From assembly GCA_903813345.2 (NCBI GenBank), contig CAIIXF020000007.1, forward strand, positions 16,166,714 through 16,230,713: a DNA stretch of 64,000 nucleotides, given 5' to 3'. How positions within the stretch are numbered: the first letter of the stretch is position 1; each line of letters opens with the position of its first letter. The position numbers and the translations under genes were made by a program. The notes beneath the pieces are model-generated. The model saw nothing but the letters and a program-made list of their open reading frames with translations, was not told where the DNA came from and ran no database searches. Positions 41,921-55,200 of this stretch are shown one piece after another. Source of the stretch: Owenia fusiformis. Lineage: Eukaryota; Annelida; Polychaeta; Sabellida; Oweniidae.

Positions 41921-44900
41921 TCATTCCACAGTTTGAGATTTCCTCTTGGTTGCAATGGGTTTTGGTTCTGGTTGAGTGGGTGTGGCATCCTCCTTGGCGA
42001 AACATATAAATCTGAGACGTAACTGGAGAGGCGGTCTGTAGTTTTTTATCAACTTTTCAATTTCATTTTTGATTCCATCCCCGATAAACATATACTTGAT
42101 GTGATATCTGAGATAATGTTAAGGAAGGTAAATTAAAACGAACAAATTGCAGCAAATTGGTAAAGGAAGTAAGAAGCCTACAGTTGGATTTTTAAGTTTA
42201 GCTGGCAGTTAGTTTTGAAAAAGGGGACATTTTCAATGGACTTGGATATTTCTGCATTTTAAATCTTCAATAACTTCTATCACTTCTAATATAATCAGGA
42301 TATGGTGTGAATGGGACATTTCTGGTGTTACTTGGTATGAACTTCATTTTGTTACGTCCTTGATTGCATTTTACACCTCCTTTGATCTTTTTAATTTTAG
42401 TAATTGTTTTCAATTACTAACAGAGTGTTTTATTACAAGAATAATGTAATCTCATAATTTAATCCATTATGATTTATTTATATTCATTTCAAATAACTTG
42501 GGGGCTGGGTTAATATTTCAATGCCTGTCAAAATATGTAATTAACTTAATTAGGTCTTGACCTCCCTCCCCTTCTAACGAAAATCAAAATGAATGATTTC
42601 CTACACTGTACAAGTACAACCCCAGCACACAATATCTGCTATTGCTGTAAACAACACATACAAATTCTCTTTACTATTTGATTGTGCAAGGATACAGGAA
42701 GTCACATATAGGGTCTATGTAGTGCAGGTGTTGCGCAGACTTGTCAACATTAAGTAGTACTTCATACAGTGTCTTTGTCAGCTGAAACATAAAACATATA
42801 CATTTTAATATTAAATTTTTTTAAACTCACATTGTACAGTGTATATGGTGCATTCTAATCATTTTAAACTGTAATTGTTTTTTAAACAAATTGCTTTTTT
42901 TTTTTGTGAGGGTGGGATGGGTGTAATCGCACCACCTGGCTACACTCATGTACTTAATAAATCATACCTCTAGCAGACATCTGGTTCTCTCAGTGTGTAA
43001 GCGCTGTAGGAATGGCCCCACTAGGTGGCAAAGATAGATGAACTGTTCCTCTGTTTTGATCACTGGTTTCAACTTCTCCTCCACAAACCTACAGAAAATA
43101 AAGCTTATCTTGAGTTAAATCATGAAATTGAAAAGCCACTCTTATCAAGTCACACATGTTTTTTATTAAATATTTCTATACCTACTTCTTAGATTATATG
43201 CAAATGGATAATTCGTAAATAACATGTACTCGAACCCATCCACCCTTGTAAAGACCTTAACTTCATCTTCACTCTTTAAATTAGAGATTGTTCTTTGATC
43301 TAGAATATGTTTGATCACAAAACACAGTTAGAAAATTGCAGCACTACCTATAACATGTAGATGCTGACATTCATTTCAAATTCTAACTCCCTTAAAAAGC
43401 CCCAAAGGTTACATTTAAGATTATCAAGGTCTCACCAGCATAACACATTACAATAATCTTTAAAATTCAGAGGAAAGTATGGCTAATGGGGATCTGAGGA
43501 ACTCAAATGTGTGAAATCCAAATCATACCCAGGGAGATGATTCAACTGGCCAGTGCTTGCATGTATCCAGACAGCATGACACAAGGCCAACACATCACTT
43601 GGTAATGTCCTACTGTAAACAGCATGACTACTGGAGAAGTTAAGCATCTGGAACGGGTTGCAGTCCCCACTGGGATTAGCGAATGTGGCACTTTGCATCA
43701 CTTCCAGGATCTTCTCGTTCATCGTGCACCAATAACTCTCCTTGAATTCAATTATTATTTGTGCACTAATAAGTAGGTGAACATCATAAACAGTATCACT
43801 AAAATTCATTTAAAACCATGGTAATAACCGCAAAATTCTTAAATATCAATATTTGATAAAAGTAGCTCAAAATGACATATCTGGTCAGTTCTGAAAAGCC
43901 TAACATCACCCGATTTCGATTGCTACTTTTTTCTTTTTTTGAAAATGTTTACAAATATATAAGACATATGCAGTGGATAACTTACTGGGAGAGCAGTGAG
44001 GATAAGTCCAATAGCATTCATCCAAGACATCACCTTGTCAGCATCCACCTGGCAGCACCTGTTTTAACATAAATTACAAGATGCATGAGTCAATAGAATT
44101 TATCCAAGACAGAAACACATTTAACACCGTATGACATTTTTTATGATATTATGGAGTCTTAACCTACCCTTTTAGTACCAAATCAAGAAGAGCATTCCCT
44201 ACAGTGACGCTAGCAACTGGGAGAGCCATCAACTCTACACAGGTTGCATGTAGGGCATGGGCCGCAGGGTTAGGGAACTCATTAAACCTCCAGTCACATC
44301 CGGGAAATGGAGAAGGAACATTTCCTGCTACAGCTAGCGATTGTTAAGGAACAAATATGTCAACTTTCGACAGACCATAATTAATGAGCGTGCCTATTTC
44401 AGTTTAAAATACAGTGTTATTCTCTAGACGTCCTATCATTACAAAGGTGGTCCTGATTATAACACAAGAAATGTTTCATTTGTTTCAAGCTAATTTGAGC
44501 ATTTCACTCATTATTCTGCAAAGATTTTGAAGCAAAATATTTGCTTTGATTCAATGTCAAATGTATTATCATTCTAGTAGAACTAATTATATACGAGATA
44601 TATATACATGTGGCTGATAGTGCTGATGCCCAGCCACAAGCACATGTGCACTTGTTATAAAGTATTCTTTGTATAAATAAATAAAAAAAATTTATATTCG
44701 AACTTTTTAGAACAAAAAAGTACTAGGTTAATGATTATTCCTTTTTTCCCTTTTTCACACAACCCTGAGTTTTGACAACACTGTTGTTTACTTAATTGCT
44801 GGTTATTTCAGATTATTTTAGATTTTAAAACATAATATACATCGTAACAATTTCACATTTGACATTATTTCTTCAAGGATACTGTTGACTAGTCTTGCGA

Positions 44901-47900
44901 CAAGCTTCATATAATATTCTTCCTCTGGTATCCAGTTGATGTCATCAGGCGGTCTTTGCATATACTGTAGGTAGTCTTGACTTAGGCACCAGTTTGTGGG
45001 TCTTATCTCCTCCATTGCACCTAAAGCATACAAGATAGGGGTACAGTATAACATGTGCTTGAACACATTTCAAATTATGCATTAGGGTGTTTATTTTATT
45101 GAAATGATTAATTGTATTAGTCACAACAAAGAGCTTTGATCTTTAGTGGCTATTTTGAAGAAATACAAGGCATCAATATGCAAAATGTCACTACCTGCCA
45201 TTTGTTACAAATGCTGACCAGCGAATGCCAAATGCTGACTGCCAAACGCTAAACACCTTCCACCCTTGTGAAGGTGACATAATAATGTAAAACAATTATT
45301 CCTCAACATTCAATATATCTCCACAAGCTCTCCCCCGCCCCTTATACATACATACCAATTATTGTTTGCACCAGCTTTCTTTTAAGTCCTGGCCTTTCTT
45401 TGAGTCGTTTCTCATAGTAATGTAGTGTGTTGTACAAGTACGTGATTGGCCGGTCTACACAAACAAATAGTATTAACAATTTTTAAAATGATATATAGAG
45501 GTTCTTATATGAGTACCTGTGCAAGACCGTCCATTCTTGATGAGCTTTGATAATTCTTCTTCGACGAGATAAAGAAACATTATCAAAGCGAGTCAAGAAT
45601 GGACGATATTGCACAGGTACGAGTACAAGAAAGTTTTTCTCATATGACTCTGTAGTATGCCATATTTTCACCATTTTATCATAAAACTGAGTGAAAAATA
45701 GCTTCAAATTAATTGAACTTCATCTTTCAATTGTTATGACGTCATAACAATATTGAAGAAAATACATAGATACACGTGGCAACAAAGCTCCATTGTTATG
45801 ACGTCACAACTTAGTTTTGTAGAATAAGCATGGATACGCATAGCAACGGTCTGTCCGTTGCCATGTTGTTGATATTTATAGACCAGTGATGTCACAAGTA
45901 AATCTCATCTTGCACGTGTGACTTTTTAGGATGAAAGATGGCAATATCTTGCATGGGGTAAAGATCACGGTGTATAACCCAAACGCTTCTACATGCACGA
46001 CGGAGCGTTTCATTACTGAAATTAAACAAAGAAACGCTCCGGAGTAGGAAAACTGGCTGGCGGGAATGATGAGCCGTCTGACGATTTCCCCAATAATGGG
46101 AATAAGAGGTATGAGTTACATATTTCGAGTATACCATTCGATGGGTGCGATATTCATGTTGTACTTGACTGGCTGTTGACGTTTGAAGCAATTAGGAAGA
46201 GCTGTACGAAGCAGTATAGTCATCAAAATCCAAAAACGTTATTGTCATTCTACCGGTCAAAACCCCTTTTGTCGATACATGTGATTAGTTGAGCCAAGAT
46301 TAGAGCACCAACGTATATTTTAGTCAAATTCCAATGCTTCAACGCACCATAAATTATCGTAATAGTGATTTGATGACCGAAAATCCCGTCTAAAAAATGA
46401 TGACATTCTCATATTCAAGAAACGCTCCGATCTGATTAACACAGTGAACTGGAAACGCTCCGGTAGTCTAGATCAGTTTAGGAAATATATAGCTTGCCTT
46501 TCCTTTTCAGGAAGAGAAAGAAAAGATCTATTATACCCTTGGCATCAATAGAAGAAAGATTAATTCACATATAAATTTTCGTTTTTTCCTATAGTTTTAT
46601 GATTTAGCACATATATAGGCATGACATCATCTAATGTATAGGCTTAAATCAGCTAGTTGCAGGTTTAGCACCACCAGGTTCAGATGTTTCAATTTGCCTA
46701 ACAAGTACAACACGTTTTTAAGAGATAGATTCGATTCGGGACTCTTCTCTAATAATCTGAAAAAGATATCAAAACAAAATGGTAAGAGCGTTTCTAAAAT
46801 TGTGTTCTAAATCGACGGAGCGTTTCGAGGAAAACAAGCGATTTCTCGAGAACAAGTAATGGATTTGGACTGGGATTTTAGGAAATGAGAATATACAAGT
46901 TTGTGATCTACTACTTTAACAGAAAGATTAACGTTTTCATAGAAATACTAGTTTAATTCGTAATTTGTGGTCAAAAGGTCATCTTCAGTTTCGTTCGATC
47001 TACACTACGGAGCTTTGATCAAGCAAATAACAGTTTACCACCAGAAGTTGAATAAATAAGATCTTTGCTCACGGTATTGTTCATCGAATGGTACATAATA
47101 TTTCACCATTACATATGATATGTAAGAGAAACGAGAGAAACAATACTTACGGTCATACGTGGAATCTTCATTAGCCGCCATTTTATTTCGCTCCGGAGCG
47201 TTTCCGCGTAAATGTAACGCTCCGTCGTGCATGTAGGAGCGTTTGGGTTATACACCGTGAAGATGGCTGTACCTTTGTTAGTCATATGAGAAAAAATGAT
47301 TCAAGTTTTGTTTTATTTTACAAATGGTCAATTTTCTTCTAAGTTATACGAGTTATAGTTATACGTACTATTGATTTTAGTAATCATATTGTATTTTAAT
47401 ACTATTGTTATATTATGTACATGTAAGTCTCAGACAAACCAATTGTCAGTTCCATTAATATGATAAGTGTAGCTTCCTAATAAAGAAATAATTGAAAAGG
47501 TTAAGCCGGATAAAAAGCACATTTGCAATAAGAATTTTTTTTTATTTCAAATGATCTATTCCTATTTGATTTTTTTTATTCATTAAACATGCATACAGCC
47601 AAACAATGAAGAATAACATCTAATAAAACTCACCATGGAATTTGTAGAGCCCACCTAGGTGGTCAAGTATTGTCTCTAGTGACTTAGAAACTGGTGGGAG
47701 CTCAAGGAATCGGTGAACTATGATGTCAAACACCTAAATAAATAAATAGTGAGGCTAAAGTATCAATTCCTGTAAATTTATATTAAATGCGATTATCCTC
47801 ACGATCAATTCTTTCAATAACATGCATGTAACACATGTAAATCTAAGTATTTTGTCTGAAGAATAGCTGTATGTTGAAAACTAATCTATGACAAAATATC

Positions 47901-50900
47901 ACCAGCTGTTTGCAATTACAAATGTGTACACAATTTGTACATATTGTGATGCCAAATGTAAGACACAAAAATGGTGGCTTTTACAATCTGTCATCACTTC
48001 TTGATGGTGACATTAAAAAATGAGGTTTGAGTATTTTAGAGAAGATTAGCACTTACTGGAATGAACCTCAGGCAAACATTGCCAAAGTATATGGGGAGAT
48101 ATTGATGCTGGCTTTGGTCTGGCATCCCCTCATTGTAATAGAACTTCTCTGGGAATTTCTGCAAAATAGTGCAATAAAGGGGGTCCATTAATGTCAAGTG
48201 AGGTATCGTATAAGGTATATGAAGAACCCCTTAATACTTCTCTCCATAATACAAGTATTTAGATCCTTAATCTATTGGAAAACTTTTCTAAAGGTAGATA
48301 ATTGTGGATTTCCTCATTTTTTTATTCAACTTTCAGATTAGTCTATTAATTATGACAAAAATTATTCGACCAGTCAGCACATTCATAACAAAAATTAGCA
48401 CATAGAGCGGCGGATTTAGAGCTTCTTTGTTGGTAAGCAGATAGGTGAATATGTGGTTCTGCTCAACATGCAAAAAAGTCCAAGGGGGCCTTGATTGTGC
48501 TTTCCTATTGCAACATCCCTATTTAACTGAGTCAAAAGTTGGATTTTGGATCTTATCTTGGAAAATTGATGCAAATGTTAATGTTTTTGGCCCCAATACA
48601 ACAACAAGAACAGAATTTTTTCCCTGCTTTGTCCAATCTGTCAATATAGACTATAAGATATATAGACTATACTCTTGGGAATGTTTTATCAAGGTTACTA
48701 AGACAGGCTGGATTTATGAATTCATGTGAAAAGTAGCTGTCAATAGCATGTAAATAGTACATGAATTCCTTTCGGTACATGTCAATAGCAGGTATCTGCA
48801 TTTGATCGAAATGCCCCTGTACACATATGATGAATAATAAAGATGGCAATGTTGCTAAATGTTACCGAACATACCAAGTGGAACTCCATGTGTCTCTCAT
48901 GCCAATTACTTTCCAGCCAATGTTCCGGGGAATTCTGAAATCGCAAAGTTACAGATGAAGCTACCTGAATGCAAAGTTACAGATGAAGCTACCCGAATCC
49001 TTAGACAGTTTGCAATAAAAATGGATTTCATAATATATATATTGTTAAGGTAGACACTTATCTGATAAAATTGAAAATGGAGTAAACAAGGAACAATCAA
49101 AAACTGTAATATGATATCAGAATTTTAGACGGTTAATTCATGACCTTCAGGATTTTTTCACTTGTCATTGAACATGTATACTTACATTGCCAACAAATTC
49201 CACAACACGCTCCCTGAACTCTGCTGGCTTCAGTAGAAGTAACTGGATAATAAACAGACAGATCTGGGCCTCATTCCCTTCCAAACTTCGCAGTGCCTAA
49301 AAAGAGTAATGATATCTCTGATGGATGTAGTTGAGTTGTCCCCACACATGCCCAACACACTAAGATCAATCGCCACATTGATCGAAACTAACCCCTTCTG
49401 GGTTTCATCCAACCCAATTCCACATTTTTATACTTTTATACTCAGTTTTCTCCTTTAAAGTCATGCTTTAAAGGACACTTCAGACTTATGCATTATGAGC
49501 TTTGTAAAGTTGTACAATAAATGGTAACTCACCAATGTAAGGACTATTCTGTCAACACTCAGTATACTGCACTTCCATATCATATCATTGAGGGCCTCAA
49601 CACACTGAAATAAAGAAAACAAAACCATAAGAAGGGGAGGGGTGTTAAATGAGTACAATCACATGCTCAATCTTAAATATTCAGATGATCCATGATGAAT
49701 GACTTTGACTGATTTTTTGTAAATTCCTTATACATGTATCTTTTACTACACTTAATTCACTTTTTTCATTACTTGATTATGCACCCTTTGTGTGCCCAGG
49801 TGATTCTTATAAAAATAATATACCGGAGTTCCATCTTAAATTATGGTTTAAATCACTACATACTGTTGTAAAAACAGATTATGTTTATATATGATTGTAT
49901 TGCTTCAAGTAAAAAACTTTAACTTTTCTTTTTGAAAATAAAATTATCTTTAAAAATACATAAATATAATTTCATCTTCTGACATAGCATATATAATTGT
50001 TATAATATAATTGTTATAAAACAAAACTTTTTTGTTTTATAACAGTTTATTGAAGTATTTATTTTTGATACCTTGTTAACTTGCTGGCCTCTAGCTGTTG
50101 TAGTGAATTCAAATACAAGGAAATCAGCAAATGTGCGGAGGTGAGCAGACACTGTTCTCGGTCCCAATCTATCTAAAACCCTACAATTAAATATGGATTA
50201 TGTGATAGTGAATCTTTTGATAATACCATGGGTTTTCTATTGAAATCCCATGATAGTATGCTTTCCCAATTTGATGCAACACTTTTGGGAAAAATATGAC
50301 TTTCTACAATAAATATGAAAAGACAACTTTTATCTCTAGTTCTACATGAAATGATCAAAATCATAACGAGAAATGAAAGAACAAAGTGTAGACTTCTAAA
50401 TAAGTGTACAACTCTCAGTTCCGCAACACCTCAAAGTCATAGCTAATCCATGGATTATCACCCACACATGTTTTACACACTCTTATACACCTATAAAAAT
50501 TATGCATTTAGAAATCACAATTTTTTCATATTTGTGACTCCTTTAATATGTCTACATGAAAATATTTTGAGTCATTTTAATATTATCAGTTAGTTCACCG
50601 AAATGATCACTCCTAATAGAGAAAGTTGTCCACTGCATAACTGTTTACATTTCAGATTGGCCCATATTCCTCAAAACATTATTAATGAGGTAATTTTATC
50701 AAATTAAAATTAAGCCTCGTTTTAAAAACCAACAAGGGATGATTCCCTCTCCCATACATAACTAATAACATTTACAGCATACATTGATAACTGTCACTTA
50801 CACCAGGCATGTCACTTTCATTAAACCAATAGTTTGTATTACATGTACTTACTTGTATGCCACTGGGTTGAACCTGCCATCTTCCAACACAGCCTTCCAA

Positions 50901-52207
50901 AGGATACTGAAAAATAACAAATAGGTACATCATGTAGCCAAGAAGTTAACATAAACTAGATATTGGAGACTCAAAGTATCACTATATATTTGTTAACTTG
51001 GAAATACCTGAGGGTGGCCAAACATTTTACATCAGAAAATGAGTTCCTGCTATGTGCATCAATCACAGAATAAAATATTCATTCCATTCAACTCAACTAA
51101 AGTAATGTTATATAATGTTATATGAAAAGAACATTGTGTCAAAAATAATAATGATCCTTTTGAATAACATCATTAGAGCAGCCTATTAGATAAATCCAAT
51201 AGTGAGCTAATAAAAATTGTCTTGAGAGTAATTTGTGCTCTCTCATTGTTACATGTATATCTAGCGTACATATAGTAACATAGAGTGGTGTATACCAACC
51301 ATAGGAATAGTGGAGGACTCCCTGCCATGGAGAAATGGGCTATCAGATCAGCCTCTGATGTCATGCCTACAAAACACAAAACAATACATCCATTTACTCT
51401 GAGCAAGTAGCTTCACTCAGATACTCTTAGTTTCTGAGAAAATGTGCCCACATGATAATTTTGAATAAAAAATCGAGAATGTCATTTAGTGTCAACACTG
51501 TGTTGTTAGCATATAGAAATCATTGTGCAGCCTTCAATTGATGAGAGCTAGGCCTGTACAACCAATACTGTTAACAATAAAACTTACTTTTCCATTTCCT
51601 GTACTCAAGCTCAACATTCTGTTTGAGTTGCTGCTTGTCCTCCTTGGGAACAGCATTCTGGTTGAAGAAATCCTGTAGAGCTGGTGGAAAGCATGAGAGG
51701 GTGTGACTGGACCAGCCATGAGGTGTGTGCTTCATTAGGGTGGTCATTATCTCCTTACACCATGATGCAGACATTGTCTCTGAACCTATAAAATTAATAC
51801 TTGTAAAAGAATGAACACAAATTCCAGATACCAATCTCACAGCTTCAAGTTTAAGACATCATTGCTTATCTCAGAAAGTCCGTGATGCTCCTTTGCACAC
51901 TCCCCAAATTCTACAACCCAAAAAGGGGGGTGTTGCTAAATCTCAAACAAATCAGTGTTTGCCATGATTTTCTTGTCTATATTGTTCTATAGAACATGAC
52001 TCTAATGAAGTCTTATTTGCTGAATGCTGATGTCTACCTGTTACTTGCAATGCTCTGGCAAGAGTTAACACCAGTGCTCTGTTCAGTTCCTCAGATTCCC
52101 CTGATAGTAAGGCAAGATTCTTAGACTCATTAAACAATCTTGAAAGCTGTGGTTGTACTTCAGAACTACCAAGGCCAGTGATCAGTCTCAGAGCTGTACT
52201 TTCAACA
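41921..52207 (-). CDS. MED23: MED23, exons of the C-terminal part
   Basis: In transcript order: 52038-52207 (VESTALRLITGLGSSEVQP, ESEELNRALVLTLARA), 51588-51779 (HTLSCFPPALQDFF), 51300-51366 (HFSMAGSPPLFL), 50853-50906, 50072-50180, 49533-49604 (LNDMIWK), 49186-49296 (LFIIQLLLLKP), 48875-48934 (NSPEHWLESNWHERHM), 48057-48158 (LPIYFGNVCLRF), 47634-47733, 45356-45454 (RPITYLYNTLHYYE), 44883-45020 (NWCLSQDYL), 44168-44327 (CDWRFNEFPNPAAHALHATC), 43986-44058 (SWMNAIGLILTALP), 43529-43740, 42968-43088 (LVGPFLQR), 42696-42781 (HYIDPICDF), 41921-42107 (YHIKYMF, then a Pro/Lys-rich tail and stop). Three donors are weak (GTTGGT after 51300, GTATCC after 44883 and after 42696), but phase and homology require them. 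Confidence 0.93.
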
Positions 52208-55200
52208 CTGAAAATATATGGAATTCATTTAAGAGTCTTTGAAAGCTGCAGTTGTACTTCAGAACTACCAAGGCCAGTGATCAGTCTCAGAGCTGTACTT
52301 TCAACACTGAAAATATATGGAATTCATTTGAGAGTCTTTGAAAGCTGCGGTTGTACTTCAGAACTACCAAGGCCAGTGATCAGTCTCAAAGCTGTACTTT
52401 CAACACTGAAAATATATGGAATTCATTAGAGAGTCTTTGAAAGCTGCGGTTGTACTTCAGAACTACCAAGGCCAGTGATCAGTCTCAGAGCTGTACTTTT
52501 AACACTGAAAATATATGGAATTCATTTGAGAGTCTTTGAAATCTGGGGTTGTACTTCAGAACTACCAAGGCCAGTGATCAGTCTCAGAGCTGTACTTTCA
52601 ACACTGAAAATATATGGAATTCATTTGAGAGTCTTTGAAAGCTGGGGTTGTACTTCAAAACTACCAAGGCCAGTGATCAGTCTCAGAGCTGTACTTTCAA
52701 CACTGAAAATATATGGAATTCATTTGAGAGTCTTTGAATGCTGAGGTTGTACTTCAGAACTACCAAGGCCAGTGATCAGTCTCAGAGCTGTACTTTCAAC
52801 ACTGAAAATATATGGAATTCATTTGAGAGTCTTTGAAAGCTGCGGTTGTACTCCAGAACTACCATGGCCAGTAATCAGTCTCAGGGCTGTAGTTTCAACA
52901 CTGAAAACATTCAGAAATAGAAATCATTTCAGTCTTTCAAAGCTTAAAACCATCAAGGATAGAGAAGAATGAATGATGTTACTTACCAAAGATGAAGTTG
53001 ATTCTGATTGGTTTGAGGTACAGATGCCAATGAGTGAAGGTGACTGAGAAGCTGTACTCTGTAATGGGGCTGTATATGGTGAAGACGATAGCTGAACATC
53101 TCCAGCAGGGTGTGAAGAATCCCCCAGGCGTGACTCTTGAACACATTTGGAAGCAGCTGACCTAGATGAACAAAAATGAATGAATGGAGTAAAATTCAAC
53201 ATAGCCAATATGATCATAGAGCATAATTAAAAATAAATTTCAATTTCAAAGTATGATCGCTTGATAATGTTCATCATCTCCTTGTTCCAATCATCATGTT
53301 TACAGTAAAAAAAGGTCGAGAACTCTTTTTTTGTATATACAAAAGTTAATTGAAAGAAGCTATTGAAGGTACTGTACTCACTTATGAATCCTTTGATTCC
53401 GAGAGATTCAATCTCCATATAAACCAATAGTCGACTGTATGTCTCAACCAGGGCTGGAGCTAAGGCAACTGGGGATTTATTCTGCGCCAGCCGGATAACC
53501 TTGCTTACAATGCCATGTATAAGACTGGAAAAGAAGTGAGTTAGTTAGAAGACTTAAGCATGAAAAGCCAAAAAGTGAGGTTCAGTGGAGGTTTAATTAC
53601 AATGAAAATTAAAAATTTGGGAATTATCTTTAGTATTCAAAAGTTTAATTTAATTCCAATTGAAATGGGTTAGAATGACATTCAGTGATGCTATGGATTC
53701 ATTTTTGTTATTCCAAGGGATCTTCTAACATACATTATTGAAAGGAGGATGATGTTTTTGAAAGGGCATTCACTGTTTGAATAGAGCATTGGGAAATAAG
53801 AGGAATGAGTCAAAACATTGTGACTTACCTCATCTTAGCATGGACTGTGAGAGAATCCAACATCCTCATGGGTAGGGGTTGCGTGGGGGAGGATGACTGG
53901 ATGTTGCCTGGCAACATTGTTGTGTTTTGTTGAGTCCCATATATGGTCTCAATGAGGATTCCCATAGGGTGAGAGAAATAATCAGAGTTTGTGCTATCTA
54001 GAATCAAAAGAGCAATTAACCCCCATTAACCATAAAACATTACATGGGCACAGCATTTTGAGAACACATAAATAAAGAATTGAAATACTGAAGAACCTGT
54101 CAAGCCGTATACTTCTGTATAAGCAACACTTCACAGTTTCGTGAGTCATTGAATTTGTGGTAATTTAACCTCTTTAAGTGGACAGCCTCATTAAGTGGAA
54201 CAATTATCAGGGGAACAAATGGTGTTCCACTTACACAGGGTTTACTGTATTCTCTTTTTGTCACACTAAAATTTAAAAGAGAATTGATTGAAGTCTGATT
54301 TAGAGTTTCAATTCAAAGAATTTTGTAAGATGGGATGAATCATTATAAAGACATACTTTAGATTAAAAGTCTGAAATCAATATTAATATACTAGTATACA
54401 AAAGTCTTCCTGTAACTGAAACGATGAGATTTCATTGTAAATAAGTACATGTACATGTACAATTTATGGACTTACAGGCATTGCACAATAGTGCTATTCT
54501 GAAGTCTGTCATAGGAAGAACTCTCTGTTTTATATTTGTTTCCAAAAACCTGTAAAAGAGGGAAAAAACTAAAAGATTATTTTACAATAGCTTATCTTAA
54601 TCATAAATACCTGAAACAGCTGGAGATCACTTGGATGATTCAGAAAGTTTAAAGATATTCTTAATATAATTTCTCGATTGGCTTAAAAAGCTAGTTTAGA
54701 CATTTTTCAATAAAATTAACTTTAAATAAAATCTATTTTGAAGATTTATCTTTATCTTATTTAAAGTTTAACATATCTCATCTTAAAAGACTTGTCTACA
54801 AAATAATCCAAAGAGGTTTAAATCTATAGCCTGCTTTACATTCTGACATTTCTACTTAATTTATTCAGCTCATTCAACTTTTTGTTTTTTAAATGTTATC
54901 TCAGTGCAGGAACCCTTTGTATGTACTTATTATCATTATGTTTATTCATTTTATTCATTATACCTTTATGAACCATTGAACTTGAAGTACTATACTTTGA
55001 GAGATTCATTTATACTAAAACAATTACTTACTCAAGGTGACCTTTAAGTAGGTTAGGCATAGGACGATGTAGTTTAACACAATCAGTCTGCGCCTTTTTA
55101 TCTAGGTGGATCCATATAGATGTCACTGCCATCTTATGTGTACACTGAGCATTGTTTATGTCAGGAACATCTAGAACTGTCTTCTCTGGGTAGAGGAGGT

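Noticed and set aside
52178-52972. Three plus-strand open frames with repeated ISLRAVLSTLKIYGIHLRVFE text
   Set aside because: They are antisense translations of the 99-bp MED23 acceptor array. The period is a multiple of three, so the frame stays open by chance.
53829-53997. Stand-alone small gene at a MED23 exon (ORF starting in the intron)
   Set aside because: The sequence matches a MED23 internal exon with canonical splice sites on both sides. The apparent start and stop fall in introns.
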